Positions 15,851 through 25,242 are shown, counted from the first letter of the stretch. The stretch: DNA of 64,000 nucleotides from an uncultured Bacteroidales bacterium (GCA_944323825.1 CALUTY010000012.1:1-64000), one strand, 5' to 3'. Translations and numbers: made by a program. Notes: generated by a model from the sequence alone, not told the origin.

Positions 15851-16990
15851 CTAACGGTTTGAATAAGAATTGAGTATTGTTATCGCTCTGCGTGACGGGA
15901 CATAGCTGGTATCATTGAAGTATCCGTTCTGGATGTTTCTGATGCCCATTCCGGCCTTTGTCAGACCGGATTCAGGCTCAAGTGTCCACCATGCAACTTC
16001 ATTTACAGCCTCGACATTTTCGCCTGAAGCGTCCTGGATATAGCCTGTGCGGGTGTCGCCCGGCGCCGTGCTCTCGACAAGCGTGATGAACCTGTCGGAA
16101 GGGACATCGTTTATGAGCGTATTTCTGACAATGGCTTCAAGTTCCATCATGTTCTCTGCAGACTCTGTATGGACCACTATGTAGTCGGCGTTTTCGACAA
16201 GTCCAGTTTCACTGATGAGTCCGGGGCAATTGCTTTCCAGGAAAAAGAGTTTGTCCGGATTGGAGTCGAGCCAGGACTTGATGCGGCTTTCGAAGGCGAA
16301 CTGGCGGGCTTCCTGAAGGGCCTTTTCGGCATCGGGAAGGTGCGAGGTGTTCACAGGGTCGTACCATACGGTGATGCCGTCGAAGCCGTGTTCCGCACAC
16401 ATGGGAAGGAGGCTGTCAAGCCTGCTGCCGAGCCAGGTGAGGAAGCCGTCAGCGGACTCCGAGTCTTCATCGGATAAGGCATCGCCTGCAGTGCCGTCAC
16501 CTCCCTGGCTGTCTCCGTCAGAGGAGCCGTCACCGGAAGCGTCGCCGTCAGAAGGAAGGGTGGCCTCCCAGTCAGAGAGGAGGGTGGCGTAATCTATCGT
16601 ATAGAGTACCCTGGTGCCCTTGTCCTGACGGATGCTGCGCATCTCATCCAGTTCCCATGAATCAATCTGATCAGGATACATCAGCACCACGGCGTCAAGG
16701 CTGTCCGGGAGAGCAGCAAGCCTGTCCGACTGGCCAGCCGGGGCGGAGGCGCTGTTGTCAAACCAACCGAAGACCATCTTGTGGTCGCTGCTTTTGTATT
16801 CCCTCAGGTTCTGCAGGTACTGCGCATACAGTTCGGGGTCCTGCTCCTCGAGTGTCGGGGCATGGATCTCAACGCTCTCCGGACGCGTCCAGTCTGAGCA
16901 GGAGGACAGGCTGGAGAGCGCGAGCAGGCCGGCGCAGACGGACGGGAGCGCGTGTTTATTTCTGCCGGTAATATTCATTGTTCTTTTCAT
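15851..16990 (-). CDS. GH18-like glycan-binding lipoprotein, expressed chimera
   Basis: A 379-residue lipoprotein from the ATG at 16990 (MKRTMN); the ATG at 16978 is an alternative. The frame stays open up to 17023, but that would overlap SusD and lengthen the signal peptide. The start codons lie just outside the right inverted repeat, so residues from about 6 to 72 (signal peptide, SSLSSC lipobox, acidic stalk) are constant and everything after SSDHKMV is variable. The variable part is GH18-like with DGITVWYD in place of the catalytic DxxDxDxE, so binding without hydrolysis is expected, as for surface glycan-binding proteins. A long Asp/Gly/Ser-rich linker lies around residues 145-185. It begins 14 bases after susD. 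Confidence 0.88.
   Translation of the reverse strand: MKRTMNITGRNKHALPSVCAGLLALSSLSSCSDWTRPESVEIHAPTLEEQDPELYAQYLQNLREYKSSDHKMVFGWFDNSASAPAGQSDRLAALPDSLDAVVLMYPDQIDSWELDEMRSIRQDKGTRVLYTIDYATLLSDWEATLPSDGDASGDGSSDGDSQGGDGTAGDALSDEDSESADGFLTWLGSRLDSLLPMCAEHGFDGITVWYDPVNTSHLPDAEKALQEARQFAFESRIKSWLDSNPDKLFFLESNCPGLISETGLVENADYIVVHTESAENMMELEAIVRNTLINDVPSDRFITLVESTAPGDTRTGYIQDASGENVEAVNEVAWWTLEPESGLTKAGMGIRNIQNGYFNDTSYVPSRRAITILNSYSNR
16772..16973 (-). repeat. Right 202-bp inverted repeat (IR-R)
   Basis: Exact reverse complement of 1963-2164. Its outer end falls two bases after the ATG at 16978-16976, and its inner end is the last base of a Val codon. The susD-linked promoter, ribosome binding region and start codons are therefore fixed, while everything inside is exchangeable. 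Perfect identity between flanks that have diverged strongly suggests recent or continuing exchange. Confidence 0.97.
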
Positions 16991-17004
16991 TATTTGTTCA
17001 GTTA

Positions 17005-18606
17005 TCAGTTTTTCTTTGCCCACCAGAGGTCTGTGGCCATATTGTCAGGGCCGCCGAGGGATGCCACTGCTTCAGGCATGTACTGGTTGTTGGTATACTC
17101 GCCCTGAGGATACGGCATCCTTCTGGCACCGCGGGAAGAGTCCACGACACCGTTTGAAAGGTTTCCGGCCGTGCTGGCGGGGAAAAGTTCAGGGAAGCCG
17201 GTGCGGCGATAGTCAGACCATGCCTCGTGGCCGATGATCCAGTTGGCTATCCATTTCTGGGTGATGATCCTTTTCTGCATGTCGGAATCATTCTTCCACT
17301 GTACGGAAGGAGCGGTGATAGGGCTGACTGTGCCGTTCGGATTGTCTGTCGTCCATGGGTCTGTATAAGACACGGTCACAGGATCGGACTGGGCGAGATA
17401 AGCGTCAACACCGGTCACGCCGTACTGTTCAAATGAAAGCCTTACGCCTTCCTCATAGTAATCCTGCGCAGTGCCGCCTCCCATGTTCATGCCGTACACA
17501 CCGGCGGCCTCGGCTTTGAGGAAAGCCACTTCGGCAGCATTCATCCATACAAGAGGAGTGGAGGAAGTGATGTTGATGCCGGAATACATGTGACCGGCCT
17601 CATCAATGTCGGGACGGACAATGCCGCGGCGGATGCCGCAATATGTCTGGCCCTCCCATTCAGAGGCGATGAAATAGGCCGGACGGCGCGGATCCTGATA
17701 TGCGTTCATGTAGCTCGTGATGTCGGCAGATGCATGGGACTCACCGCCGGTAAGGCATGTATGCCCGGTGATCTGGGCAGGATTGTACCATGCTGAAGAA
17801 TAAATCGGGTTGCCATAGGTGGCAAACACGGAGAACTTCGCATTGTCATCATTGCTCTCAATCACTCCGATTTCATGATTGACGGCAGACTCGGCAGCAG
17901 CCTTGGCAAATTCCCCATCCGCATTGACTATGCGCATTGCAAGGCGCAGCTTGAGGGAATTCCCGAACCGTGCCCATTTCTCCACATTGCCGCCGTAGAC
18001 ATAGTCTGCCGTAGACGGTATCGAAGATGTCCTGTATCCGGTCAGGGTGTTCACCGCTGCAGTCAGTTCGTTGATCATAGTCTCATACACGGTCTTCTGG
18101 TCATCATACGGCACTGCGATCTGCCCGTCGGTGCCTATCTGTGTGTAAGGAATCGGGCCATATGTGTCAGCCACGCGGTGCATGGCGGCAACCTTCAGGA
18201 TATCCCCGATGGCAAGTGCCACAGGATTGTCCGTGATTCTCTTCAATTCAGTATAATTGGAATAAAGAAGAGGGATCACCTCATCGCTGGCAAGAAGCAC
18301 CCTCGTCCAGTCATCGGTGGCATTGAACTGGGATATGGTATACGGCCATGATCCGGTATCACCGAAATATCCCCCCTGGGTGCATCCGAGCAGGTTGTCA
18401 GTCATCTGGGCAGTATTGCGGTCTGTCGAGATCACCACGGAAGCCATTCCGTTCAATGCGGCGCCGAGACCGTATCCGTCAGCCTCCATCTGGTCACGGG
18501 AGACTTCGTATGGATTGGTGTTTATATCCAGATAATTGGCTGTGCAGGCTGTGCCGGCCAATGCGGCAAGCCCCAAAAAGATTTTGTTTGTAATATTTTT
18601 CACCAT
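17005..18606 (-). CDS. SusD/RagB-family glycan-binding lipoprotein
   Basis: A 533-residue outer-membrane lipoprotein with lipobox AGTAC (Cys21) and a mature start of NYLDINTNPYEVSRDQ type, characteristic of the SusD-like_2 branch. The helical TPR-like scaffold covers most of the length, and the C-terminal LWWAKKN ending is typical. It would act as the lid over the SusC barrel at 18619 and hand oligosaccharides to it. It is 12 bases downstream of susC. With the switchable lipoproteins after it, SusD is the last fixed gene of this transcript. Confidence 0.94.
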   Translation of the reverse strand: MVKNITNKIFLGLAALAGTACTANYLDINTNPYEVSRDQMEADGYGLGAALNGMASVVISTDRNTAQMTDNLLGCTQGGYFGDTGSWPYTISQFNATDDWTRVLLASDEVIPLLYSNYTELKRITDNPVALAIGDILKVAAMHRVADTYGPIPYTQIGTDGQIAVPYDDQKTVYETMINELTAAVNTLTGYRTSSIPSTADYVYGGNVEKWARFGNSLKLRLAMRIVNADGEFAKAAAESAVNHEIGVIESNDDNAKFSVFATYGNPIYSSAWYNPAQITGHTCLTGGESHASADITSYMNAYQDPRRPAYFIASEWEGQTYCGIRRGIVRPDIDEAGHMYSGINITSSTPLVWMNAAEVAFLKAEAAGVYGMNMGGGTAQDYYEEGVRLSFEQYGVTGVDAYLAQSDPVTVSYTDPWTTDNPNGTVSPITAPSVQWKNDSDMQKRIITQKWIANWIIGHEAWSDYRRTGFPELFPASTAGNLSNGVVDSSRGARRMPYPQGEYTNNQYMPEAVASLGGPDNMATDLWWAKKN

Positions 18607-18618
18607 AATGCAGCCTCC

Positions 18619-21600
18619 TTAGAATTTAAGTCTGATGTTGAAGCCGAAGTTCCTTGTGCTCGGCATCATGAAGTAGTCGATACCCTGATAGTAGTTGCCT
18701 GTCGTGGCAATGGACTCGGGATCGAAAGGAGCCTTGTTGTAGATCATCCACAGATTACGCCCCACAAGCTGGAGGGTAAGTTCGCAGACATCGTTCAGCA
18801 TCTTGCGAGGGAAAGTGTAGCCGACGGAAGCCTCCTGAAGCCTCACATTTGTCGCAGAATAGGTGTAATACTGCGGCACCGGAGAAGATTCCCCCACAGT
18901 CTGATACCAAGACTGGGCATTTACGAGGTCACCGTTGTTGATGTACACCCCGCCGTTGTCCCTTGCAAGGGCAGAAGCCTCGGACACGCCGAAACCGTCA
19001 ATCATGGCCTGCGTCTTGGAATAGACTATGCCTCCGAGACGGGCTGTGATGAGGAAGCCGACATTGAAGTTTCCGATGCGGAAATTGTTGTTCCATGCAA
19101 GATTGGCCTTCGGAAGCACGCTGCCTAGCTTTATGTATCTGGACGGATCCGTGATGTTCTCCTTGGTCACCGCCCCTGTCTCATCCACATAGATGGCACC
19201 GTTGCTGTCCCTCTTCAGGTCCACAAGGGAATACAGGTCGCCGAGCGAACCTCCTTCACGGAGAATGAAGTGCGCCTGGTCAAGACCGTTCATGTCAAGC
19301 TGGTCGATGCTGAGGTGCACACCTTCAACCACGATGTCATCAGCAAGGGAAAGAATCTTGTTATGGTTGGTGGAGAAGGTGAAATTGCTGTTCCAGGTGA
19401 AGATTCCCCAGGTGTTGTCAAAACCGAGGGCGAGTTCGACACCGTTGTTCAGGACACTTCCCGACTGCACATACATGTTGGACCAGCCTGAACCTACGGA
19501 AATCTTAGGGTCGAAGGTCTGGTTGGATGTGAGTGCATGGTAATAGGTGGCGTCCAGATTGAAATACTTGAGGAAACGCATGGTAAGGCCGACTTCCCAT
19601 GAAGATGTCCTCTCAGGCTTGAGGTTGTAGAGAGGATACTGGGTCTGGGTGTTCCAGGAATTGTTTTCGGAATTCCAGGAATATTGCGGATTGGCGATGA
19701 AGCGTTCGAAAGCCACGCCGACTGAAGCCCATGAACCGCGGATCTTCACATATTCAAGAAGCGCAGGCATGTTCGGGATGATCTCCGAAAGCACAACAGA
19801 TGCTCCCACTGAAGGATAGAAGAAGGCCTTCTGGTTGGAGTTAGGTCCGGCAAGCTGGGACGGCCAGTCACCGCGGCCGGTAAGGGTCAGATAATATGCT
19901 CCCTTGAAGCCGATTTCCGCCGATGCGAAAAGGGACTGTGTCTGCTCTCTCCAGCCGGTCTGGCTGCGTGTGGTCCTGGACTGGCTGAGGTTCATGACAT
20001 TGAAGACATTGGCAAGACCGGCGGTCTCTCCTTCTATCGTACCGTCCGAGATAGGTCCCCTGATCTGGAGCATGTCTGAACGCATGTCAGTGAAAGAAGC
20101 ACCAGCAGTAGCCTGCAGACTCCAGTCGGTCCATGTCTTGTTGATGTTCACGAGAACATCGCCGTATATCTGCTTGTCCTTGGACTCGGCCACGGAATAA
20201 AGTCCCCTGTTTGAAAGTTCAGTCAGGGTATTGTTGGTGGAAGCATAGTATTTTTCCGTATATGTATTGACGGAATTGTCTATCCTTATGCGCCCCGACA
20301 CGCTGAGCCAGTCGAGAATCTGATATGAAAGACCGGCATTCAGCATGTAGCGGTCCTTCTTGTTCTCACGCAGGTTACGGTAGTTGATCCAGTAAGGGTT
20401 CTGCATTGTGAGACCTGCCGCTCCCATCGGCCAGTACTGGGTATAGAGGCTGCGGGAAGAATCCCATCTCTCGTACATCTTTATGTCCTCCCAGTCATTT
20501 CCGCGAGGGAAAAGGTATGCGCCGACAATAGGGTTGCTGTATGTACCCTGGTTGGTCATGTTGCGGTCATTCTGGAGAATATAGCTTGCACCGATGTCCA
20601 GTTTCATCTTGTCATTGAAGAAGGAAGTCGTGTTCCTGAAGGTAAAATTGTACCTGTCGTACCTGTTGTTCGGAACAATGCCCCTGGAATTAACCGCCGC
20701 AGCGGAAAGGTAGAGCTGGTTTTTCTCCGTGCCGGTAGAGAGAGAAACGCTTTCTGTGCCTGTCACTCCGGTCTGGAAATAATCCTTCCGTGGATCATAG
20801 CCCATGTAGTTGGCCTCGTTCAGCCTGTTGCCCCAGCTGTAATAGGAAGCACCGGTAGAGGACATCAGATTGCCTGTTCCATAGGAGTTCTGGAAACGGG
20901 GAAGCACAAACGGGGTGAAGACCTCGGTGTTGCTTGTAACTGTAATTGAAGTCTTTCCTTCCTTGCCCTGCTTTGTGGTGATGACAATGGCACCGTTGGC
21001 TGCATCAGAACCATAGAGGGCGGCAGCGGCGGCACCGGTCAGGACCGTCATGGACTCGATGTCCTCAGGGTTGATGTCGGCGATAGGGTCAGTGGTTCCC
21101 TGCGAACCGAACTCTGTGCCGCCTTCCTTTGCCATGGTGTACATCGGCACACCGTCTATCACATAAAGCGCATTGGAAGACTGCTCTATGGACTTCTGTC
21201 CACGCATTACCACCTTGGAGGCACCGCCGACTCCGGAAGAAGAGGCATTTATCACAAGACCGGCAACCTTTCCGTTCAGGGAATTGACGAAATTGGCGTC
21301 CTTGTTGGCCAGGAGTTCGTCGGACTTCACTTCCTGCACATTATAGGAAAGAGCCTTCTCCGCACGCCTGATGCCGAGTGCAGTGACAACAGTCCCCTCC
21401 ATCATGATGGAATCATCTTCAAGGGTGACATTGAAAAGCCTCCTTGTGCCTACAGGAAATTCAACGGTCTTGTATCCCAGGCATGAAAACTCCAGGGTGC
21501 CTGATTCCATGCCCTCCGGAAGCTCAAAGGAAAACTTTCCGTCAAGGTCGGTGCTGGCACCGGTGGTCGTGCCCTTTATTATGACCCCGACCCCTATGAC

Positions 21601-21993
21601 AGGTGTGCCGTAGGAATCAATGACCGTTCCGGAGACAATGTTCCCTATGCCCCCCCCGGAGACTGTCGTCTGAACCTTTCTGGAAATGTAGATGTTTGTG
21701 CCCTGAATTTCCCAGGAAATGCCGGTTCCGCCGAAAATCTGGTCAAGGGCCACAGCCACAGGCTGGTTCTCGACATTGACGCTCACGGCCATCTTCACAT
21801 CGACCTGGTCTATCAGGAAAAGATACTGGGACTGCTGTTCAATCGCATCCAGGACCTCCTGCAAAGGAGCATTGTCCATCTTGAGAGTGATGCGGGCCGG
21901 AGTCTGTGCCTTTGCCGCGGTCACGGACATGAGGAAAGGCAAGATCACGGCAGCCAGCAGCCTGCCGATTTTGTTAAATAGACAATTATTCAT
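18619..21993 (-). CDS. SusC/RagA TonB-dependent outer-membrane transporter with STN domain
   Basis: About 1124 residues from the ATG at 21993; the frame is open to 22083, but only the later start places the signal peptide (RLLAAVILPFLMSVTAAKAQ) at the N-terminus. Order: signal peptide, STN domain (~30-85, LQEVLDAIEQQSQYLF), carboxypeptidase-regulatory-like domain (~115-190, VSGTVIDSYGTPVIGVGVIIKG), SusC signature and TonB plug (~200-340, YVIDGVPMYT; GAAAAALYGSDAANGAIVITT), then the 22-strand barrel ending in FNIRLKF. The STN domain means it probably signals through the FecR anti-sigma factor encoded just upstream. Substrates are likely N-glycan oligosaccharides, judged from the linked GH18 and GH92 enzymes. 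Confidence 0.95.
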   Translation of the reverse strand: MNNCLFNKIGRLLAAVILPFLMSVTAAKAQTPARITLKMDNAPLQEVLDAIEQQSQYLFLIDQVDVKMAVSVNVENQPVAVALDQIFGGTGISWEIQGTNIYISRKVQTTVSGGGIGNIVSGTVIDSYGTPVIGVGVIIKGTTTGASTDLDGKFSFELPEGMESGTLEFSCLGYKTVEFPVGTRRLFNVTLEDDSIMMEGTVVTALGIRRAEKALSYNVQEVKSDELLANKDANFVNSLNGKVAGLVINASSSGVGGASKVVMRGQKSIEQSSNALYVIDGVPMYTMAKEGGTEFGSQGTTDPIADINPEDIESMTVLTGAAAAALYGSDAANGAIVITTKQGKEGKTSITVTSNTEVFTPFVLPRFQNSYGTGNLMSSTGASYYSWGNRLNEANYMGYDPRKDYFQTGVTGTESVSLSTGTEKNQLYLSAAAVNSRGIVPNNRYDRYNFTFRNTTSFFNDKMKLDIGASYILQNDRNMTNQGTYSNPIVGAYLFPRGNDWEDIKMYERWDSSRSLYTQYWPMGAAGLTMQNPYWINYRNLRENKKDRYMLNAGLSYQILDWLSVSGRIRIDNSVNTYTEKYYASTNNTLTELSNRGLYSVAESKDKQIYGDVLVNINKTWTDWSLQATAGASFTDMRSDMLQIRGPISDGTIEGETAGLANVFNVMNLSQSRTTRSQTGWREQTQSLFASAEIGFKGAYYLTLTGRGDWPSQLAGPNSNQKAFFYPSVGASVVLSEIIPNMPALLEYVKIRGSWASVGVAFERFIANPQYSWNSENNSWNTQTQYPLYNLKPERTSSWEVGLTMRFLKYFNLDATYYHALTSNQTFDPKISVGSGWSNMYVQSGSVLNNGVELALGFDNTWGIFTWNSNFTFSTNHNKILSLADDIVVEGVHLSIDQLDMNGLDQAHFILREGGSLGDLYSLVDLKRDSNGAIYVDETGAVTKENITDPSRYIKLGSVLPKANLAWNNNFRIGNFNVGFLITARLGGIVYSKTQAMIDGFGVSEASALARDNGGVYINNGDLVNAQSWYQTVGESSPVPQYYTYSATNVRLQEASVGYTFPRKMLNDVCELTLQLVGRNLWMIYNKAPFDPESIATTGNYYQGIDYFMMPSTRNFGFNIRLKF

Positions 21994-22051
21994 AAATTTG
22001 TAATTATTAGTGATAGTATCAATTAATCTTGTTCTGTCACGCTCAGGAAGT

Positions 22052-22087
22052 GGATATGAAGTCATTTTTCGCCCGACACTCATATCC
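22052..22087. promoter_or_regulatory. Dyad GGATATGA / TCATATCC before susC
   Basis: Perfect 8-bp arms (22052-22059 and 22080-22087) with a 20-bp spacer lie 59-94 bases ahead of the susC start codon. They could form a leader hairpin or a regulator site. No standard TAnnTTTG promoter is visible in this interval, consistent with transcription by an ECF sigma factor or from the fecR promoter. Confidence 0.35.
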
Positions 22088-22186
22088 CCTTCCTTTTCAT
22101 GTGCCGCATGGCATCATTCAGGTCCGTTTTTCATCCATACATAGTCCAGTGTCATCAATTTTTATGGTCATTATCCGGAGCAATGG

Positions 22187-23149
22187 CTACCTTATCAGAA
22201 CAATACCTGTTTCCATGTCACGCTCCCATGTAAAATCGGAAGCTTTCGCCAAGACAGACAAGGCATGATCCAGCCCTTCCGATATACGGATCTTGCCCCA
22301 AGTGTACCGCACTTCGGGAAGATCCTCCCTGTCAATGATTATCTCAACATCATATACAAGTTCCAGTTTCCTCATGAGTTCATCGAAAGGCACTCCGGCC
22401 ACATCAATGAGACCTCTTGTCCAGCACCCTACGCTGCCGGTATCTTCAATCTTGCCGACATAAAGATGGTTTCCGGTCATCTTCACCATATCATTCGGCT
22501 CCAAAATGAACTCTTCATCTTCTGACAGCTTGCTGGAAACCTTTATCGAGCCTCTCAGCAAGGCGGCGGAGAAGTCATTGTTCTCCTCGTCCACCGCCAC
22601 ATTGAACTTCGTGCCAAGCACTGAAATGGTAGACGCAAAAGTCTCGACCACGAACGGCCTGTCCTCATCCCGGCTCACATCGAACATGACCTCTCCGGAA
22701 ATGAGTTTGACAGTACGCGCCTTCCTTGAAAAAACTGAAGGATATTCTATCTCGGTCCCGGCATTGAGCCAGATCTCAGTGCCGTCCTCAAGCGTCATTT
22801 CCATACTCCTTCCGGCAGGCACCTTGACAGTCTCTGTCCTGGAGGCAAGACGCTCAAGGGTTTCATATCTTGACCATGAAAAAGAAACAGCCGCAACAAT
22901 GGCAACGGAGGCAGCAACGGCAACCGAATAGAATATCTTTCTCAACGGAACCTGTCTTCTGGTCCTGGCCGGAGCGTCAGTCCCGTCCCCGTGCACCACC
23001 ATCCCGGAAAAAATCAGATGAGCCTCCCTGTACTGCCGGGCATGGCTGCCGTCAGGGTCATCCGCAAGCCATCTCCTCACTTCCGCCTCCTCTTCGCGAG
23101 AAGCGGTACACTTGAAATATTTGATCAGAAGGTATGTGTCCATTGTCAT
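22187..23149 (-). CDS. FecR-family anti-sigma factor
   Basis: About 320 residues from the ATG at 23149 (MTMDTYLLIKYF); the longer open frame to 23254 adds 35 residues that do not fit the family. A cytoplasmic sigma-binding N-terminus (~1-75) is followed by one membrane segment (~92-113, IFYSVAVAASVAIVAAVSFSW), the periplasmic FecR domain (~125-225, VPAGRSMEMTLEDGTEIWLNAG) and a C-terminal STN-like part (DVEIIIDREDLPEVRYTWGKI). It transmits the signal from the STN domain of SusC to an ECF sigma factor. Unusually, no sigma gene precedes it: its upstream neighbours are acetyltransferases. The candidate partner is at 32288-32869. Confidence 0.93.
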   Translation of the reverse strand: MTMDTYLLIKYFKCTASREEEAEVRRWLADDPDGSHARQYREAHLIFSGMVVHGDGTDAPARTRRQVPLRKIFYSVAVAASVAIVAAVSFSWSRYETLERLASRTETVKVPAGRSMEMTLEDGTEIWLNAGTEIEYPSVFSRKARTVKLISGEVMFDVSRDEDRPFVVETFASTISVLGTKFNVAVDEENNDFSAALLRGSIKVSSKLSEDEEFILEPNDMVKMTGNHLYVGKIEDTGSVGCWTRGLIDVAGVPFDELMRKLELVYDVEIIIDREDLPEVRYTWGKIRISEGLDHALSVLAKASDFTWERDMETGIVLIR

Positions 23150-23312
23150 AAATTTTCCGGCATGACTGCCATAATCCATGTCCGATGCTCCTGTTTTTCG
23201 CGTCAGACATAGAAATAGACACATGACCCGATGGGCCGGACCCCCGGATATCAAAAAAAATTCAAAATTTTTCCGAATGATGTCCTGGAATTGTCCCTGG
23301 CGTTCATCCGCC

Positions 23313-24254
23313 CTATATGTTCCGTCTGAAATAAACCATATCCTTCAGGACCTTGCCCTCCTCGATTATGGGGTGGTCATAATTCTTTACGAAGAAATCC
23401 TCCACGGTATGCGACCAGGTGAATCCGCAGTTCATGTAAAATGACATGGTCTTACGGCTGTCTCCAGTCCCTGCGGTCAGGACCCGGAAGCGTCCCCTGT
23501 AATGCCGGCACAGATATTCAATCATTTCCCGTCCGTATCCTTTCCTGTGGAAACGCGGGTCTACGGCTATGTTTTTCAGTTCCAGCACTCCGTCACCTTC
23601 ATCCGTGACTACTGCAACGGCAGCCGGCGTCCCCGACATATCCGACATCACATACATTTCGCCCCGCTCCAGATACCTGTCAATCATGGATTCCTGTTCG
23701 TCACCGACAAGAAGAAGGTCCATATATCGTTTTTTATCGTCTTTTACCGGCAAAATTCTTATTCCGCAGGGCTTTTCCATCACATAATTTGTCAGATACA
23801 TCCTGTTTGCCTTCGCCTTCTGCTCCTTCACTGTCCTGTAGCCGCGTCTTTCAAAGAACGGCCGGGCAGTGATGCTGACCTCGGAAGTTATTTTTTCCGC
23901 ACCATATGCCGTAGCCATCCTTTCGGCTTCCGAAAGCAGCAGTGCGCCCACGCCTTTCCTCTGCCAGTCCTTGTGTACGAAAAGTGAATGCAGATGCCCT
24001 TCTGCATTCATTGACGAGAAGCCGATGATATTACCGACACCATCGAGAGCAGCGAAAAAGTCATTTTTTGACAAAAGGTTTTTCCAGTGTTCCGTACTGT
24101 CTCCGCACGATGCCCAGTCTTTACATTCCTCGTCGGTGTAGTCCTTGGAATTCACGCACAGGACGGTGGAGCGGAACAGTTCCCGCAGATGCGGGATGTC
24201 GCTTTCGGCAAGTCTCCTTATCCCGTATTCATGCACTTTTTTCTCTCCTGCCAT
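23313..24254 (-). CDS. Protein with two GNAT acetyltransferase domains
   Basis: About 313 residues from the ATG at 24254 (MAGEKKVHEYG); the frame is open to 24347, but that start lies deep inside the upstream gene. The first GNAT domain (~8-155) has the acetyl-CoA motif VHKDWQRKGVGALL, and the second (~165-313) has VDPRFHRKGYGREMI. The N-terminal half resembles the YafP-type acetyltransferases. The substrate is unknown. It overlaps the preceding GNAT gene by about 37 bases, so the two are likely translationally coupled. Confidence 0.85.
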   Translation of the reverse strand: MAGEKKVHEYGIRRLAESDIPHLRELFRSTVLCVNSKDYTDEECKDWASCGDSTEHWKNLLSKNDFFAALDGVGNIIGFSSMNAEGHLHSLFVHKDWQRKGVGALLLSEAERMATAYGAEKITSEVSITARPFFERRGYRTVKEQKAKANRMYLTNYVMEKPCGIRILPVKDDKKRYMDLLLVGDEQESMIDRYLERGEMYVMSDMSGTPAAVAVVTDEGDGVLELKNIAVDPRFHRKGYGREMIEYLCRHYRGRFRVLTAGTGDSRKTMSFYMNCGFTWSHTVEDFFVKNYDHPIIEEGKVLKDMVYFRRNI

Positions 24255-24793
24255 TCTTCTTTCGTAATCTTCATGAAATATTCCGTGCGGATGTCTCCTA
24301 AGGGGGAGGTATTGCCTTCTTCGGTGTGGTGGAAACGGAAGCCGCATTTGTCCATCACGCGGCGGGACTTCACATTTCCGTCATAATAACCGCACCACAC
24401 AGCAGACATGCCCAGATCTTCGAAGCACCGCCGCAGCAGACATTCCACCGCCTCCGGAATCAGGCCCCGGCCCCAGTACGGTCTGCCTATCCAGTAGCCT
24501 ATCTCGCCCTCGTCCGCTTTCATTTCCGCACTGTGCAGACCTTCCCCGGACATGATTCCCGCGCTTCCGACAGGCTCACCGGTCTCCTTCAGGACCACTG
24601 CGTAGGTCTCCGGGGCGGAAAATACCGTACGGATTACCTCTAAGCTGCCTTCTACGGAAGTATGGGGCGGCCATCCTGCCGCCAGGCCTATCTCGGGGTC
24701 ACTGGCATATTTGTACAAAGATCCGGCGTCGGATTCCCGCCACGGCCGCAGTATGAGCCGGTCCGTGACAATGCTCAATTCTGGTGATTCCAT
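24218..24793 (-). CDS. RimJ/RimL-type GNAT acetyltransferase
   Basis: A 191-residue GNAT protein. It opens with TDRLILRPWRESDAGSLYKYASDPEIG, the classic RimJ/RimL beginning, and carries GYWIGRPYWGRGLIPEAV for acetyl-CoA binding and VMDKCGFRFH near the end. Members acetylate protein N-termini or small amines; the target cannot be told from sequence. The C-terminus (~175-191) is overlapped by the start of the next gene. No clear promoter was found in front of it. Confidence 0.88.
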   Translation of the reverse strand: MESPELSIVTDRLILRPWRESDAGSLYKYASDPEIGLAAGWPPHTSVEGSLEVIRTVFSAPETYAVVLKETGEPVGSAGIMSGEGLHSAEMKADEGEIGYWIGRPYWGRGLIPEAVECLLRRCFEDLGMSAVWCGYYDGNVKSRRVMDKCGFRFHHTEEGNTSPLGDIRTEYFMKITKEEWQERKKCMNTG

Positions 24794-25242
24794 ATATTTT
24801 CAAACAGTTTCCCAAACCTCCCGTTCCATTATTCAAAACTCCGTTGCCGGCATGACATTTATCTTATAGGGGGGATTGTTTTCATCTTCAATATTGCCGG
24901 CTGGATGCGATATTACAATTTTTTATTCAAACATCAATGTCTGCCGCATAAATTATGGTTGTACTATTTATTGAATAAATCAAAATATTCCTGATTTATA
25001 AAACATAATATGGCTATCCGCAAAACCTGACAAATGGCAAATGCCGTTACCGGAAAATACATTTTCCAAAGATTGTTCGCATTGCCGAAGTTTCTTGCTA
25101 TATTTGGCCTGGCGGCCACATATACTGTTCACGCCTCGGCAATGCAAGCCTGACGGCTTGTATGCCTGGCCCATCCCGCAACATCCATAAGACATGAAGT
25201 CTTCTGTCTGTCGCGGAATGAGCCAGTCAAAATGCTTCCGCA
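24794..25242. other. Intergenic region without a supported gene
   Basis: This A/T-rich stretch separates the leftward GNAT genes from the rightward transporter operon. It has a palindrome TTTATTGAATAAA (24967-24979), a promoter-like TATATTTG (25099-25106, plus strand) and hairpins at 25142-25163 and about 25190-25204. The open frame on the minus strand (24980-25249) is Cys-rich and has no family look, so I do not call it. A small RNA starting near 25113 is possible. Confidence 0.5.
25142..25163 (+). other. Stable hairpin, possible small-RNA element
   Basis: ATGCAAGCC (25142-25150) pairs with GGCTTGTAT (25155-25163), nine pairs with one G-U, closed by a TGAC loop. It lies 36 bases after the promoter-like TATATTTG at 25099-25106. 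It has no T-run, so it is not a typical terminator. Confidence 0.35.

Larger units (their letters stand above)
1963..16973. other. Invertible lipoprotein-cassette segment (inverton/shufflon)
   Basis: The segment is bounded by perfect 202-bp inverted repeats and holds two collinear five-gene cassettes in opposite orientations, meeting tail to tail at 9154-9553. Crossing over between the repeats would invert the 14,607 bp between them, put the left variable genes in frame behind the start codon next to SusD, and park the right set beside the recombinase gene. The repeat ends on a codon boundary (Lys-Met-Val) in both copies, so either orientation gives an intact reading frame. DNA inversion that exchanges surface-protein coding regions is known in Bacteroides; that this locus inverts is an inference from its layout. 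Confidence 0.85.
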
